64,000 nucleotides of DNA from Pseudomonadota bacterium (GTDB lineage Bacteria; Pseudomonadota; Alphaproteobacteria; Rhizobiales; Methylopilaceae), in the NCBI GenBank assembly GCA_023430145.1, contig JAEZCD010000376.1:1-64000 (forward strand), read 5' to 3'. How positions within the stretch are numbered: position 1 is the first letter of the stretch; each line of letters begins with the position of its first letter. Both the position numbers and the translations under genes were made by a program. Below the pieces are notes generated by a model. The model did no database searches and had not been told where the DNA came from. It saw only the letters and a program-made list of their open reading frames with translations. Shown here piece by piece: positions 16,799 through 25,474 of this stretch.

Positions 16799-17896
16799 TT
16801 GAACGAATCCCTTAGAGCGCGGTTTGCATACCAGATCGGGGCGGTCGGTGAAGCGGGACTGCCGGACGCCGAGCTCTACAAGGAAGCCCTGGCCGATGCG
16901 GAGCTGATTCATCGCCTGGGTTACGATGCGGCCTGGGTCATCGAGCATCATTTCAGCGACTATTATCCGCAGCCCAATCCCCTGATGCTGCTCGCGCATG
17001 TCGCCGCCAAATGCCCGGGCCTCGGGCTCGGGACGGCGGTGATGGTCCTGCCCTGGTACAACCCGATCCGCTTCGCCGAGGACATCGCTATGCTGCAGAC
17101 GCTGAGCAGCGGTGAGCTGCACATCGGCATGGGGCGCGGCACGGCGAAATCCGAATACGAGGCGTTCGGGATCGCCATGGAGTCGGCGCGGTCGCGCTTT
17201 GCGGAAACCTGGGATCTCGCCCGTCTCGCCCTGAAGGGCGAGCCCTTCACGTTCGACGGCGAGTTCGTGAAGGTTCCCGATCCCATCCGGCTGCGGCCGC
17301 AGTTGTCGGGGGAGACGCCGAACTTCTACGGTGCGATCGGCAGCCCCGGAAGCGCCGAGCTGATGGCGGACATGGACTTGCCGCCGCTCTGCTTGTCGAA
17401 TTTTCCCGACCACATCCTCAGGAGCATTCTCGCCCGCTGGGACGGAAGGGCGCGTCAGAAGGGGCGCTCCACGGCGGTCACCAAGCCGTTGGCGATAAAA
17501 TGCTTCGTCGCCGAGACCGACGAGGCGGCGCGGGAGCAGGCGCTGACCCACCTCCCCGATTTCTTCCGCCTGCAGGTCGAGCATTACGAGACCGATGCCC
17601 GCCCCTGGGACAACATCGCCGGCTATGAGCAGTTCAGCCGAATGTTCGCCTCGTTGAAGGACATGTGCAATCCCGACAATCTCGGCCCGTTCATCGACCA
17701 GAATCTGGTCGGATCGCCGGAAACGGTGGCCGCGAGGGTTCGTCAGCTGCAGGACATCGGCTTCAACTATTTTGTCATCACCAATGCGACGTATGGCGTG
17801 CCGCGCGCGGTGCGCCAGTCTACGATCCGGCTCTTTGCGAACGAGGTGATGCCGCTGCTGGCGCGCGACGAGCGGGTGCCGGCCACGGCGAGTTGA
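16799..17896 (+). CDS. LLM class flavin-dependent oxidoreductase
   Basis: A 365-residue bacterial luciferase-like protein. Visible landmarks are the early strand AWVIEHHFSDYYPQPNPL (the EHH(F) motif of this class), LGTAVMVLPWYNPIRFAED and the phosphate-binding GELHIGMGRGTAKSEYEAFG. It would use FMNH2 and oxygen, supplied by the flavin reductase three genes downstream, as a two-component monooxygenase. Dehydrogenase members also exist. The chosen start is TTG at 16799, preceded by GAGGACAGGG. Longer versions would begin inside the MmgE gene and promoter. It is the first gene of a five-gene operon under the strong promoter at 16742. Confidence 0.88.
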   Translation: MNESLRARFAYQIGAVGEAGLPDAELYKEALADAELIHRLGYDAAWVIEHHFSDYYPQPNPLMLLAHVAAKCPGLGLGTAVMVLPWYNPIRFAEDIAMLQTLSSGELHIGMGRGTAKSEYEAFGIAMESARSRFAETWDLARLALKGEPFTFDGEFVKVPDPIRLRPQLSGETPNFYGAIGSPGSAELMADMDLPPLCLSNFPDHILRSILARWDGRARQKGRSTAVTKPLAIKCFVAETDEAAREQALTHLPDFFRLQVEHYETDARPWDNIAGYEQFSRMFASLKDMCNPDNLGPFIDQNLVGSPETVAARVRQLQDIGFNYFVITNATYGVPRAVRQSTIRLFANEVMPLLARDERVPATAS

Positions 17897-17906
17897 AGGC
17901 GCTCCG

Positions 17907-18386
17907 ATGCGGGACGATGGGCGTATCGATCGCGGCCTGATCGGCAGCTCCGCCGACGGCTTCGTCGTCGACGTGGAGAAGGGCGCGATCCGCCGCTTCG
18001 CCGAAGCGATCGGCGACACGACGGACATCTATGTCGACGAAGCGGCGGCGCGCGCGCTCGGCTACCCGGGCATCGTGGCCCCGCCGACATTCCCGACGAC
18101 CTTTCGGCCACCCGCCAAGCCGGCGTGGCTGCGGGACCTCGACGAAGGCCGAATCCTCGCCGGAGAGCAGGGGTTTCGCTACGCGCGGCCGATCTTCGCC
18201 GGCGAGCAGCTGCACTGCGCGCTGCGCCTGACCGACATCGAGGACAAGCAAGGCCGCAACGGCCCCATGCAGCTCTTCGTTCAGGACATGACGGTGACGT
18301 CGTCGTCCGGCGAGGCCGTGTGCGTCAATCGCCGCGTCCTGATCTATCGGGGCCGGGTCGCCGACGCGCAACGGGGCACGCCATGA
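17907..18386 (+). CDS. FAS1-like / MaoC N-terminal hotdog dehydratase domain protein
   Basis: A 159-residue single hotdog domain of the MaoC_dehydrat_N type. FAEAIGDTTDIYVDEAAARALGY and IVAPPTFPTTF are the usual family segments. Such N-terminal hotdogs pair with a catalytic MaoC domain. Here that domain is encoded by the next gene, whose ATG overlaps this stop (ATGA), so the two are probably subunits of one hydratase. The best known two-part or fused relatives hydrate 3-methyl- or mesaconyl-type acyl-CoAs. The exact substrate is not visible. It starts 10 bp after the LLM gene. Confidence 0.87.
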   Translation: MRDDGRIDRGLIGSSADGFVVDVEKGAIRRFAEAIGDTTDIYVDEAAARALGYPGIVAPPTFPTTFRPPAKPAWLRDLDEGRILAGEQGFRYARPIFAGEQLHCALRLTDIEDKQGRNGPMQLFVQDMTVTSSSGEAVCVNRRVLIYRGRVADAQRGTP

Positions 18387-18805
18387 AGCAGTCCCCGATG
18401 CACCGCACCGACGAGGTCTACTCGATCCGGCGCGGCCCGATCACCACCACCCAGCTCGTCATGTATGCGGGCGCTTCCGGCGACTTCAATCGCATCCATT
18501 ACGATCACCCGTTCGCCGTCGAGGCCGGACTGGGGGGCGTGATCGCGCACGGCATGCTGACCATGGCCTTTGCCGCGTCCTGCGTGACCGAGGCTTTCGG
18601 GCCTCCCAACCTGATCTCGCGCATCGACGCCCGCTTCGTTTCGCCCGTCCGGGTAGGCGACGTCGTCGAGGCGAGGCTCACCGTCGTGGAGCGCGGTCGT
18701 GAAGGTCGGATCGAGGCGTCGATCGAAGCGGAGGTCGACGGGCGCCTCGTCCTGCGCGGCGAGGTCGAGGTCACGGAGCGAGCAACTGCTCGAGTGCAGG
18801 ACTGA
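18383..18805 (+). CDS. MaoC family (R)-hydratase subunit
   Basis: A 140-residue hotdog protein with the catalytic (R)-enoyl-CoA hydratase motif. In ASGDFNRIHYDHPFA the Asp and His of the D-x4-H pair are present, followed by the family segment GVIAHGMLTMAF. Together with the preceding hotdog gene, which it overlaps by four bases, it should form a heteromeric enoyl-CoA hydratase/dehydratase. It lies between a monooxygenase-type LLM enzyme and a CoA-transferase, which points to a pathway running through CoA thioesters of an unsaturated acid. Confidence 0.9.
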   Translation: MKQSPMHRTDEVYSIRRGPITTTQLVMYAGASGDFNRIHYDHPFAVEAGLGGVIAHGMLTMAFAASCVTEAFGPPNLISRIDARFVSPVRVGDVVEARLTVVERGREGRIEASIEAEVDGRLVLRGEVEVTERATARVQD

Positions 18806-18809
18806 TGGC

Positions 18810-19334
18810 ATGACTTCGATGTCTTCGACAGACACCCGTGCGATCGCCGACGCCCGCATGCTGCGAAACGCCTTCGGCTGCTTTCCCACCGGCGTTACGG
18901 CGATCTGCGCCTTGATCGAGGGCGAGCCGGTCGGCATGGCGGCGAGCTCGTTCGTCTCCGTGTCGCTCGACCCGCCGCTGGTCCTCGTCTGCATTCAGAA
19001 CAGCTCGGCCACCTGGGGAAAGCTGCGCGGCGCGGCGCGGATCGGCGTGAGCGTGCTGGGCGAGGGGCACGACCGCGCCTGTTCGCAGCTCGCCGCCAAG
19101 TCCGGCGATCGCTTCGAAAGTCTCGAATGGTTCGCCACCGAAGGCGGGGCCGTTCTGCTGGAGGGAGCCGCCGTCTCGCTCGATTGCTCGGTGGCCGAGG
19201 AGATCGCGGCGGGAGACCATCGAATGGTGCTGCTGAGAATCGAAAAGCTCGCGTTCCAGCCGGCGGTGAACCCGCTCGTCTTCCACGGCAGCCGCTTTCG
19301 GAAGCTCGCCATCGAGACCGTGACGTCAGAGTAG
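18810..19334 (+). CDS. flavin reductase family protein
   Basis: A 174-residue FMN-binding split-barrel protein. NAFGCFPTGVTAICA, GMAASSFVSVSLDPPLVLVCI and the late HGSRFRKL are the expected flavin reductase landmarks. It reduces FMN or FAD with NAD(P)H and passes it to a monooxygenase, here most likely the LLM protein encoded at the head of the operon. Several upstream starts are open. The ATG at 18810 gives the normal N-terminal length. It is followed 6 bp later by the CoA-transferase gene. Confidence 0.92.
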   Translation: MTSMSSTDTRAIADARMLRNAFGCFPTGVTAICALIEGEPVGMAASSFVSVSLDPPLVLVCIQNSSATWGKLRGAARIGVSVLGEGHDRACSQLAAKSGDRFESLEWFATEGGAVLLEGAAVSLDCSVAEEIAAGDHRMVLLRIEKLAFQPAVNPLVFHGSRFRKLAIETVTSE

Positions 19335-19340
19335 CACCGC

Positions 19341-20588
19341 ATGTCCGAAGGCCCACTCGCCGGCGTCCGAATTCTCGACCTCAGCCGGGTCTTCGCCGGC
19401 CCCTGGTCGACGCAGGCCCTCGCCGATCTCGGCGCCGAAGTCATCAAGGTCGAGCGGCCGGGCCGCGGCGACGACGCGAGGGGCCTCGGGCCGCCCTTCC
19501 TACCCGATCGGAACGGCAAGGATACGGCCGAATCCGCCTTCTATCTCAGCGCCAACCGGAACAAGAAATCCATCGCGCTCGACCTGTCGGAGCCGCGCGG
19601 CCAGGAGATCGTCCGCCGGTTCGCAGCGATCTCGGACGTCGTCGTCGAGAACTACAAGGTCGGAACGCTCGAGCGCTACGGGCTGGACTACGAGAGCCTG
19701 CGAAAGGTCAATCCGTCGGTGGTCTATTGCTCGATCACCGGCTTCGGCCAGACCGGGCCACACCGCCACAAGCCGGGCTACGACACGCTGTTCCAGGCCA
19801 TGGGCGGCGTCATGAGCGTGACCGGGGAATGCGACGAGGCCCCCGGCGGCGGGCCGATGAAAGTCGGCATCATCCTCGCCGACATCATGACGGGCATGTA
19901 CGCCGCGATCGGCATTCTGGGCGCGCTCAGACATCGCGAGCGCACCGGCACGGGCCAGCACATCGATCTGTCGCTGATGGATGCGCAGACGGCGGCCCTG
20001 TCTCACCAGGCCATGTACTACCTGATCTCGGGAGAGAACCCGAAGCGGTTCGGAACCTCCGCGCCCGCGGTCGTGCCGAGCCAGATGTTCGAATGCGCCG
20101 ACGGCTTCATCGTGCTGGTGGTGGGCAACGATCCGCAGTTTCGACGCTTCGCGGAGGTCTTGGGCCACCCCGAATGGGGAAGCGACGAGCGCTTCGCCTC
20201 GAACGGACTCCGCGTCCGCAATCGGGCCATCCTGGTGCCGCTGCTCGAGGAGATATTCCGGCGGTTTCCCAAAGCCCACTGGCTGGAGCGGCTGGAGGCG
20301 GCGGGCATCGCATCGGGGCCGATCAACGAGATCTCCGACGTCTTCGCCGATCCCCAGGTCGCCGCGCGCAACATGATCGTCGAGGTCGAGCATTCCTCGG
20401 GAACACCGCTGAAGATGGTCGCCAACCCTTTGCGCATGTCGGCGACGCCGCTCGACCGCTACGAGCCGCCACCGTGCCTCGGCCAGCATACGGACGAGCT
20501 TCTGTCGGGCGTCTTGGGGCTGGACGCCTCCGAGATCGAGGAGCTGCTGCAGGCAAAGGTCGTCGCGCGCGCACACCGCGCGGATTGA
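19341..20588 (+). CDS. class III CoA-transferase (CaiB/BaiF family)
   Basis: A 415-residue family III CoA-transferase. The N-terminal GVRILDLSRVFAGPWSTQ, LGAEVIKVERPGRGDDAR, NRNKKSIALDL and YDTLFQAMGG are standard. The catalytic aspartate is expected in HIDLSLMDAQTAAL near residue 215. It moves CoA between carboxylic acids, activating a substrate acid at the expense of a product thioester. It closes the LLM-hydratase operon and gives it a direct way to make the CoA ester that the two hotdog proteins would hydrate. Relatives include succinyl-CoA:mesaconate and succinyl-CoA:citramalate transferases, but the sequence does not fix the substrate. Confidence 0.93.
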   Translation: MSEGPLAGVRILDLSRVFAGPWSTQALADLGAEVIKVERPGRGDDARGLGPPFLPDRNGKDTAESAFYLSANRNKKSIALDLSEPRGQEIVRRFAAISDVVVENYKVGTLERYGLDYESLRKVNPSVVYCSITGFGQTGPHRHKPGYDTLFQAMGGVMSVTGECDEAPGGGPMKVGIILADIMTGMYAAIGILGALRHRERTGTGQHIDLSLMDAQTAALSHQAMYYLISGENPKRFGTSAPAVVPSQMFECADGFIVLVVGNDPQFRRFAEVLGHPEWGSDERFASNGLRVRNRAILVPLLEEIFRRFPKAHWLERLEAAGIASGPINEISDVFADPQVAARNMIVEVEHSSGTPLKMVANPLRMSATPLDRYEPPPCLGQHTDELLSGVLGLDASEIEELLQAKVVARAHRAD

Positions 20589-20779
20589 TCCGTCCGCGGC
20601 CGACGCCGGCCCAGGCAAATCGTCGACGTGCGCCGCGTCCAAGGAAATCAGCGCTGACGAGTGTCTATCGCTCGCCGAATGTGGCATTCTGGTACGCACA
20701 CGGGTCGTGTCGCTACCGGCCGGAAGCGCATTCGCGCCCTCTCCCCGCAACGGTGGCACGAGCAATCGAAGGGCTGAGG

Positions 20780-21421
20780 ATGGCCAAGAGGACGAAGCGC
20801 GTTCCGTCGAGCGAGCCGATCGGCATGCGCGCCGAGCTCGAGATCTTCAAGCGCGAGCGGATTTTGAAAGAGATGATCGGGCTCGTCGAGGAGCGCGGGC
20901 TGCGGGACGTCACTCTCGATGCGCTGGCCGAGCGGTTGAAGGTGACGAAGCCGTTCATCTACCAGTTCTTCGACAGCAAGCAGCAGCTCGTGGCGACGGT
21001 CTACGAACGCGGCGCCCAGCAGCTGCTTTCCTCCATAGAGGGCTACCTCGACAGCAAGTCGCCTGCCCCCAAGCGCCTGCGCGATTTCGTTCGCAGCTTC
21101 GCGCTGCAGAACATCGAAAGCCGGGCGATCAGCATGGTCTTCGGCCAGGAAGAGGGCGACCTGCCGCCCAAGACGCTCGAAGGAATCCGCGCGATTCACC
21201 GGCAGTTCGACAACAAGCTCGCCTCGCTGATCGAGGATGGCATCAAGACCGGCGAGTTCGACGTTCGCGAGCCGCACATCGCCGGCCTCGCGATCTCCGG
21301 AATGGTGCGCTGGATCCATCGATGGTTCCACGACGGCCGGCTGAGTGCTGCGGAGATCGCGGACCTTTTCGCCGACTACACGCTCAACCTCGTCGGCTAC
21401 AAGGGTCCGCGCTCCTTCTGA
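20780..21421 (+). CDS. TetR/AcrR family transcriptional regulator
   Basis: A 213-residue protein with an N-terminal TetR helix-turn-helix (LRDVTLDALAERLKVTKPFIYQFFDSK, with the family signature KPFIYQFF) followed by an all-helical ligand domain. It lies 191 bp after the CoA-transferase and just upstream of tcuA, the only regulator gene between 14 and 31 kb. It is therefore the natural candidate for the operator shared by five promoters in this stretch. Its own upstream region carries only a half-site, AGTGTCTATC (20660-20669). The ATG at 20780 follows a GAGG. A later ATG at 20825 is less likely because it shortens the DNA-binding arm. Confidence 0.9.
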   Translation: MAKRTKRVPSSEPIGMRAELEIFKRERILKEMIGLVEERGLRDVTLDALAERLKVTKPFIYQFFDSKQQLVATVYERGAQQLLSSIEGYLDSKSPAPKRLRDFVRSFALQNIESRAISMVFGQEEGDLPPKTLEGIRAIHRQFDNKLASLIEDGIKTGEFDVREPHIAGLAISGMVRWIHRWFHDGRLSAAEIADLFADYTLNLVGYKGPRSF

Positions 21422-21767
21422 CCTGCTTGCCGGAGATAGCCGCGGCCGGCCGCTCCCGCCGGGAACGGGCTGGAGACTTCCGTCGTCTGCAAGGCCCGCA
21501 GTGCCGCGGGGCGACGGGCGCTGCCGACGGGCAGCCTGCCCGCACGGCCCGATCCAACACAGGGCGCGCCGGCTCCCTGCCGGGTCGTGGAGCAGCGCTG
21601 CCCGAGGCGGCGCCGAATCCGATGTTCGAGCCTCCCCCCGCCCTCGCCCGACGCGATGCGCTGACCTGCGTCCCCCGGGGGTATACGCTTGCGTATCCAG
21701 AAATGCGCAGATATACCGAATATCTACTGGATCGTAGACACAGCTGCGCTCCGCGACGGGAACCCGC
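21422..21767. other. intergenic region, 346 bp, tcu promoter at its end
   Basis: No gene seen. The first 240 bp are GC-rich and featureless apart from a 7-1-7 inverted repeat at 21528-21542. The last 90 bp are AT-rich and densely palindromic, holding the tcuA promoter and operators. Confidence 0.5.
21683..21742 (+). promoter_or_regulatory. tcuA promoter with nested palindromes
   Basis: TTGCGT (21689-21694), a 17 bp spacer and TATACC (21712-21717) form the promoter. The palindrome ATACGC-TT-GCGTAT (21683-21696) covers the -35 box. AGATAT-N5-ATATCT (21709-21725) covers the -10 box. The shared operator (21720-21742, minus-strand reading GTGTCTACGATCCAGTA) lies across the likely start point, ending 25 bp before the ATG. 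Confidence 0.6.
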
Positions 21768-23165
21768 ATGAGCGATACGCGCGCCACTGTCGATGTGCTC
21801 GTCCTGGGCGGCGGCAATGCCGCGCTCTGCGCCGCGATCGCCGCCCGGCGGGCGGGCGCCTCGGTGCTGGTCGTCGAGGCGGCGCCGAAATTCTACCGCG
21901 GCGGCAATACCCGCCACACGCGCAACATGCGCTGCGCCCACGACAGCGCGACCGAGCACCTCAGCGGGCCGTACACGGAGGAGGAATTCTGGGACGATCT
22001 GCTGCGGGTCACCGAAGGCAACACCGACGAGCAGCTCGCCCGCCGCACGATAGCGCTCTCCAAGCCGATGCTCGGCTGGATCGGCGAGCAGGGCGTGCGC
22101 TTCCAGCCCTCGCTCGGCGGCACGCTCAGCCTCGGCCGCACCAATTCCTTCTTCCTCGGCGGCGGCCGGGCGATGCTCAACACGCTCTACCGGACCGCCG
22201 AGCGCCTCGGCGTCGAGGTGATGTACGACGCGCCGGCCGTCGCGCTCGACATCGAGGACGGCCGGTTTCGATCCGCGACGCTGCGCACGCCGCGCGGCCC
22301 ACATGTGGTCCGCGCCCGTGCGCTGGTGGCCGCGGCGGGAGGGTTCGAGGCCAACATCGAGTGGCTGAAGGAGGGCTGGGGAGAGGCCGCGGAGAACTTC
22401 CTGATCCGCGGGACGCCCTACAATCGCGGCGACGTGCTGCGGATGCTGATGGGTGCCGGGGTGCGGACGATCGGCGACCCGACGCAGTGCCACGCCGTGG
22501 CCATCGATGCGCGCGCACCGAAGTTCGACGGCGGAATCATCACCCGGCTCGACTGTGTCGTCTTCGGCATCGTCGTCAATCGCCGGGCGGAGCGCTTCTA
22601 CGACGAGGGCGAGGATTTCTGGCCCAAGCGCTATGCGATCTGGGGCCGCCTCGTCGCCAGGCAGCCGGATCAGATCGCCTGGATCGTCTTCGATGCCAGC
22701 GTGCTCACCCGGTTCATGCCCTCGCTCTACCCGCCGATCGCGGCACGGAGTATCGCGGAGCTCGCCGCCAGGCTCGAGCTGCCCGCGGCGGCACTGAGGA
22801 AAACCGTCGATGAATTCAACGCCGCCGTGCGGCCCGGCACGTTCGACCACACCGTGCTCGACGACTGCCGGACCGAGGGCCTCGCGCCGAACAAGAGCCA
22901 TTGGGCACGGCGCATCGAGACGCCGCCCTTCTACGCCTACCCGGTGCGGCCGGGCATCACCTTCACCTATCTCTGCACGAAGGTGGATCGCGACGCCCGC
23001 CTGCAGATGAGCCGCGGCGGCGGCGCCGAGAACATGTTCGCCGCCGGCGAGATCATGGCCGGCAACGTGCTCGGCGCGGGCTACGCCGCCGGCATCGGCA
23101 TGACGATCGGCAGTGTCTTCGGCAAGATCGCCGGCGAGGAAGCGGCACGTCATGCACGCGGCTGA
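21768..23165 (+). CDS. tcuA: FAD-dependent tricarballylate dehydrogenase
   Basis: A 465-residue flavoprotein of the fumarate reductase/succinate dehydrogenase flavoprotein fold. The Rossmann site VDVLVLGGGNAALCAAIAA is at the N-terminus, followed by FYRGGNTRHTRNMRCAHD, which is characteristic of TcuA. C-terminal FAD contacts lie in FAAGEIMAGNVLGAGYAAGIGMTIG. TcuA oxidises tricarballylate to cis-aconitate and passes electrons to TcuB. tcuB starts 14 bp before this gene ends, the usual pairing. A related tricarboxylate or C4-C6 polyacid could be the real substrate here. Its promoter carries the shared operator. Confidence 0.9.
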   Translation: MSDTRATVDVLVLGGGNAALCAAIAARRAGASVLVVEAAPKFYRGGNTRHTRNMRCAHDSATEHLSGPYTEEEFWDDLLRVTEGNTDEQLARRTIALSKPMLGWIGEQGVRFQPSLGGTLSLGRTNSFFLGGGRAMLNTLYRTAERLGVEVMYDAPAVALDIEDGRFRSATLRTPRGPHVVRARALVAAAGGFEANIEWLKEGWGEAAENFLIRGTPYNRGDVLRMLMGAGVRTIGDPTQCHAVAIDARAPKFDGGIITRLDCVVFGIVVNRRAERFYDEGEDFWPKRYAIWGRLVARQPDQIAWIVFDASVLTRFMPSLYPPIAARSIAELAARLELPAAALRKTVDEFNAAVRPGTFDHTVLDDCRTEGLAPNKSHWARRIETPPFYAYPVRPGITFTYLCTKVDRDARLQMSRGGGAENMFAAGEIMAGNVLGAGYAAGIGMTIGSVFGKIAGEEAARHARG

Positions 23166-24344
23166 CCGCTATGCCGAAGCCGAGCGGCTGATGGAGATAT
23201 GCAACTCCTGTCGCTACTGCGAAGGGCTTTGCGCCGTCTTCCCGGCGATGGAGCTGCGCCGCGGCTTCGGCGTTGCCGACGTCGACTACCTCGCCAACCT
23301 CTGCCACGGCTGCGGAGCCTGCTACATAGACTGTCAGTTCGCACCGCCGCACGAGTTCGACGTCAACGTGCCGAGGACGCTGGCCGAGGTGCGGGCGGCA
23401 TCGTATCGCGCCCACGCGTGGCCCACCTTCCTGCGCCCGATGTTCGACCGCAACGGGCTCGCGATCGCGCTCGTGACGGCGGCGAGCATCGCCGCTTTCA
23501 TCCTCGGCTTCGCGCTCTGGCACGACCTCGCCGCGCTCCTGCTGCGAGACGGCCGGTTCTACCGGCTGATGCCGCACGAGACGATGGTCGCCCTGTTCGG
23601 AGCGGCATTCCTCTACGCGTTGGTGGCGCTCGGCATGGGCTTTCGGAGCTTCTGGCGGGAGATCGGCGCACGCAGCGTCTCGGCGGGATCGGTGACGACG
23701 CTCTCGCAGGCGAGCCGGGACGCCGCCACGCTGCGCTATCTCGATGGTGGCGGGCTCGGCTGCTACGAGGGCGAGGAGACGAGCGACAGCCGCCGGCTCT
23801 TCCATCACCTGACCTTCTACGGCTTCATGCTGTGCTTGGCGTCGACCTCGACGGCGACGATCTACCACTATCTCTTCGATTGGCCGGCTCCCTATGGCTG
23901 GCTGTCACTGCCGAAACTGTTGCGATCGCCGGCGGCATCGGCCTCGTCGTCGGCCCGCTCGGCCTCCTGCACGCCAAGCGGACGCGGGATCGCGCGCTGA
24001 CCGATCCGACGAAGCTCGGCATGGACACCGCGTTCCTCGTCATGCTGTTGCTGACGGGGCTGACGGGCCTGCTGCTGATGGTGCTGCGCGATACGCCCGC
24101 CATGGGGGTGATGCTCGCCCTTCATCTCGGCATCGTCTTCGCGCTCTTCCTGACGATGCCCTACGGCAAATTCGTGCACGGCCTCTACCGCTTCGGCGCT
24201 CTGGCGCTCTATGCCGCCGAGCTGCGGGCGGAGCGGCCGGCGTCTGCGACTGCAAGGCGATCGGGCGAGCTCCGCCCACGGGCCGGCGGCGGGCACGAGG
24301 GCGTGCCGGTCGCGGACAATCGAACCGGGAGATGGGGACGATGA
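23152..24344 (+). pseudogene. tcuB: tricarballylate utilisation protein TcuB, frameshifted
   Basis: The N-terminal two thirds read normally. Two cysteine clusters (C17, C20, C23, C27 and C51, C54, C57, C61) bind 4Fe-4S centres, followed by membrane helices and YHYLFDWPAPYGWLSLP. The frame then runs into a non-family tail and stops at 24000. In the -1 frame, conserved TcuB sequence resumes at once (GGIGLVVGPLGLLHAKRTRD, then MPYGKFVHGLYRF) and ends at 24344, exactly four bases into the next gene (ATGA). One base appears to be missing between about 23905 and 23935. This may be a true mutation, an assembly error or, less likely, recoding. Restored length is about 397 residues, normal for this TcuA electron acceptor. 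Confidence 0.82.
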
Positions 24345-25348
24345 GCAGCACGCGTGCCGAGACCCGCGCGGTCGTCGCATCGGGGCCGGGCGGGCCCGAT
24401 GTGCTTCGGATCGTCCATCGCCCGCGGCCCGTGCCGGGCGAGGGCGAGCTTCTGGTGCGCGTACACGCAGCCGGCATGAACCGCATCGACGTGCTGCAAC
24501 GGCAGGGCTCCTACCCGCTGCCGCCCGGTGCCCCGGATGTTCTCGGGCTCGAGCTCGCCGGCGTGGTCGAGGCGTGCGGTCCGGGCGCGAGCCGTTTCGC
24601 GCCCGGCGACAGGGTCATGGCGCTCGTCGCGGGCGGCGCCCATGCCGACTGGGCGATCGTTCCGGAGGGGTCGACGCTCCCCATCCCGGAGGGCATGTCG
24701 TTCGAGCAGGCGGGAGCTTTCCCCGAAACCTATTTCACGGTCTGGAGCAACGTCTTCGAGCGCGCTGCCCTTCGAGCGGGCGAGACGCTGCTGGTTCACG
24801 GCGGCACCTCGGGCATCGGCACCGCGGCGATCGGGCTCGCGAAAGCCTTCGGCGCCCGGGTGATCGTCACCGCCGGCTCGGCGCAGAAATGCGCCGCCTG
24901 TCTCGATCTCGGCGCAGACGGCGCCATCGACTACCACCGGCGGGACTTCGTCGCCGCAAGCAAGGAGATGACGGGCGGGCGGGGACCCGACGTGATCCTC
25001 GATATCGTCGGCGGCGACTACATCGACCGGAACCTCGAGGCGATCGCCTTCGACGGCCGCATCGCCCAGATCGCCTCGCGACAGGCCGAGGCGCAGATCA
25101 ATCTCGGCCTCCTGCGCAGAAAGCGGGTGACGCTGAGCGGCTCGTCCCTGCGCCCGCAGCCGCTGGCCATGAAGGCGAAGCTCGCCGCCGCCGTCGAGCA
25201 GAAGGTTCTGCCGCTGCTCGGCAAGGGACAGGCGCGGCCGCTCATCGACAGCGCCTTTCCGCTGGAAAGGGTCGCCGATGCTCATGCGCGCATGGATGGC
25301 GGCCAGCACATCGGCAAGATCGTCCTCGTCATGAACGCGGACGCCTGA
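24341..25348 (+). CDS. NAD(P)H:quinone oxidoreductase, zinc-free MDR family (PIG3-like)
   Basis: A 335-residue medium-chain reductase without zinc ligands. Segments are HAAGMNRIDVLQRQGSYPLP, VLGLELAGVVEACG, the quinone-reductase helix FPETYFTVWSNVFERA, the nucleotide-binding HGGTSGIGTAAI and FDGRIAQIASRQ. It transfers hydride from NADPH to quinones or enones. The start is the ATG overlapping the TGA of the restored tcuB frame, which supports co-translation with tcuB. Together with TcuAB it may help move electrons or reduce an unsaturated intermediate. The substrate is unknown. Confidence 0.88.
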   Translation: MSSTRAETRAVVASGPGGPDVLRIVHRPRPVPGEGELLVRVHAAGMNRIDVLQRQGSYPLPPGAPDVLGLELAGVVEACGPGASRFAPGDRVMALVAGGAHADWAIVPEGSTLPIPEGMSFEQAGAFPETYFTVWSNVFERAALRAGETLLVHGGTSGIGTAAIGLAKAFGARVIVTAGSAQKCAACLDLGADGAIDYHRRDFVAASKEMTGGRGPDVILDIVGGDYIDRNLEAIAFDGRIAQIASRQAEAQINLGLLRRKRVTLSGSSLRPQPLAMKAKLAAAVEQKVLPLLGKGQARPLIDSAFPLERVADAHARMDGGQHIGKIVLVMNADA

Positions 25349-25407
25349 ATCGCATCCCAGAGCGGCGGACCGGGGAGAATGAAGCCGGCTTCGGGCGCAG
25401 AGCAGTG

Positions 25408-25436
25408 TTGCCAAGCCGGACACTTATGAGTATCAA
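25408..25436 (+). promoter_or_regulatory. aldehyde dehydrogenase promoter with shared operator
   Basis: TTGCCA (25408-25413), a 17 bp spacer and TATCAA (25431-25436) precede the ATG at 25475. The operator core ACTTATGAGTAT (25422-25433) fills the 3' half of the promoter. It matches the tctB operator ACTGATGAGTAT at 11 of 12 positions but lacks a good GGTGTC arm and lies in the opposite orientation to the other sites. Confidence 0.5.
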
Positions 25437-25474
25437 TTTCGACTAATCGGTATATCGGATCGCAAGGCAATCAG

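Noticed and set aside
20660..20669. AGTGTCTATC upstream of the TetR gene as an autoregulatory site
   Set aside because: Only one arm matches and no AGTAT arm follows. Kept as a half-site remark, not as an operator.
19127..20779. Long upstream extension of the TetR frame
   Set aside because: It runs through the CoA-transferase gene in another frame and shows no domain before the helix-turn-helix at 20780.
21528..21542. CGGGCAG-C-CTGCCCG inverted repeat after the TetR gene as a terminator
   Set aside because: A one-base loop cannot form a stable RNA hairpin as drawn, and no T-run follows.
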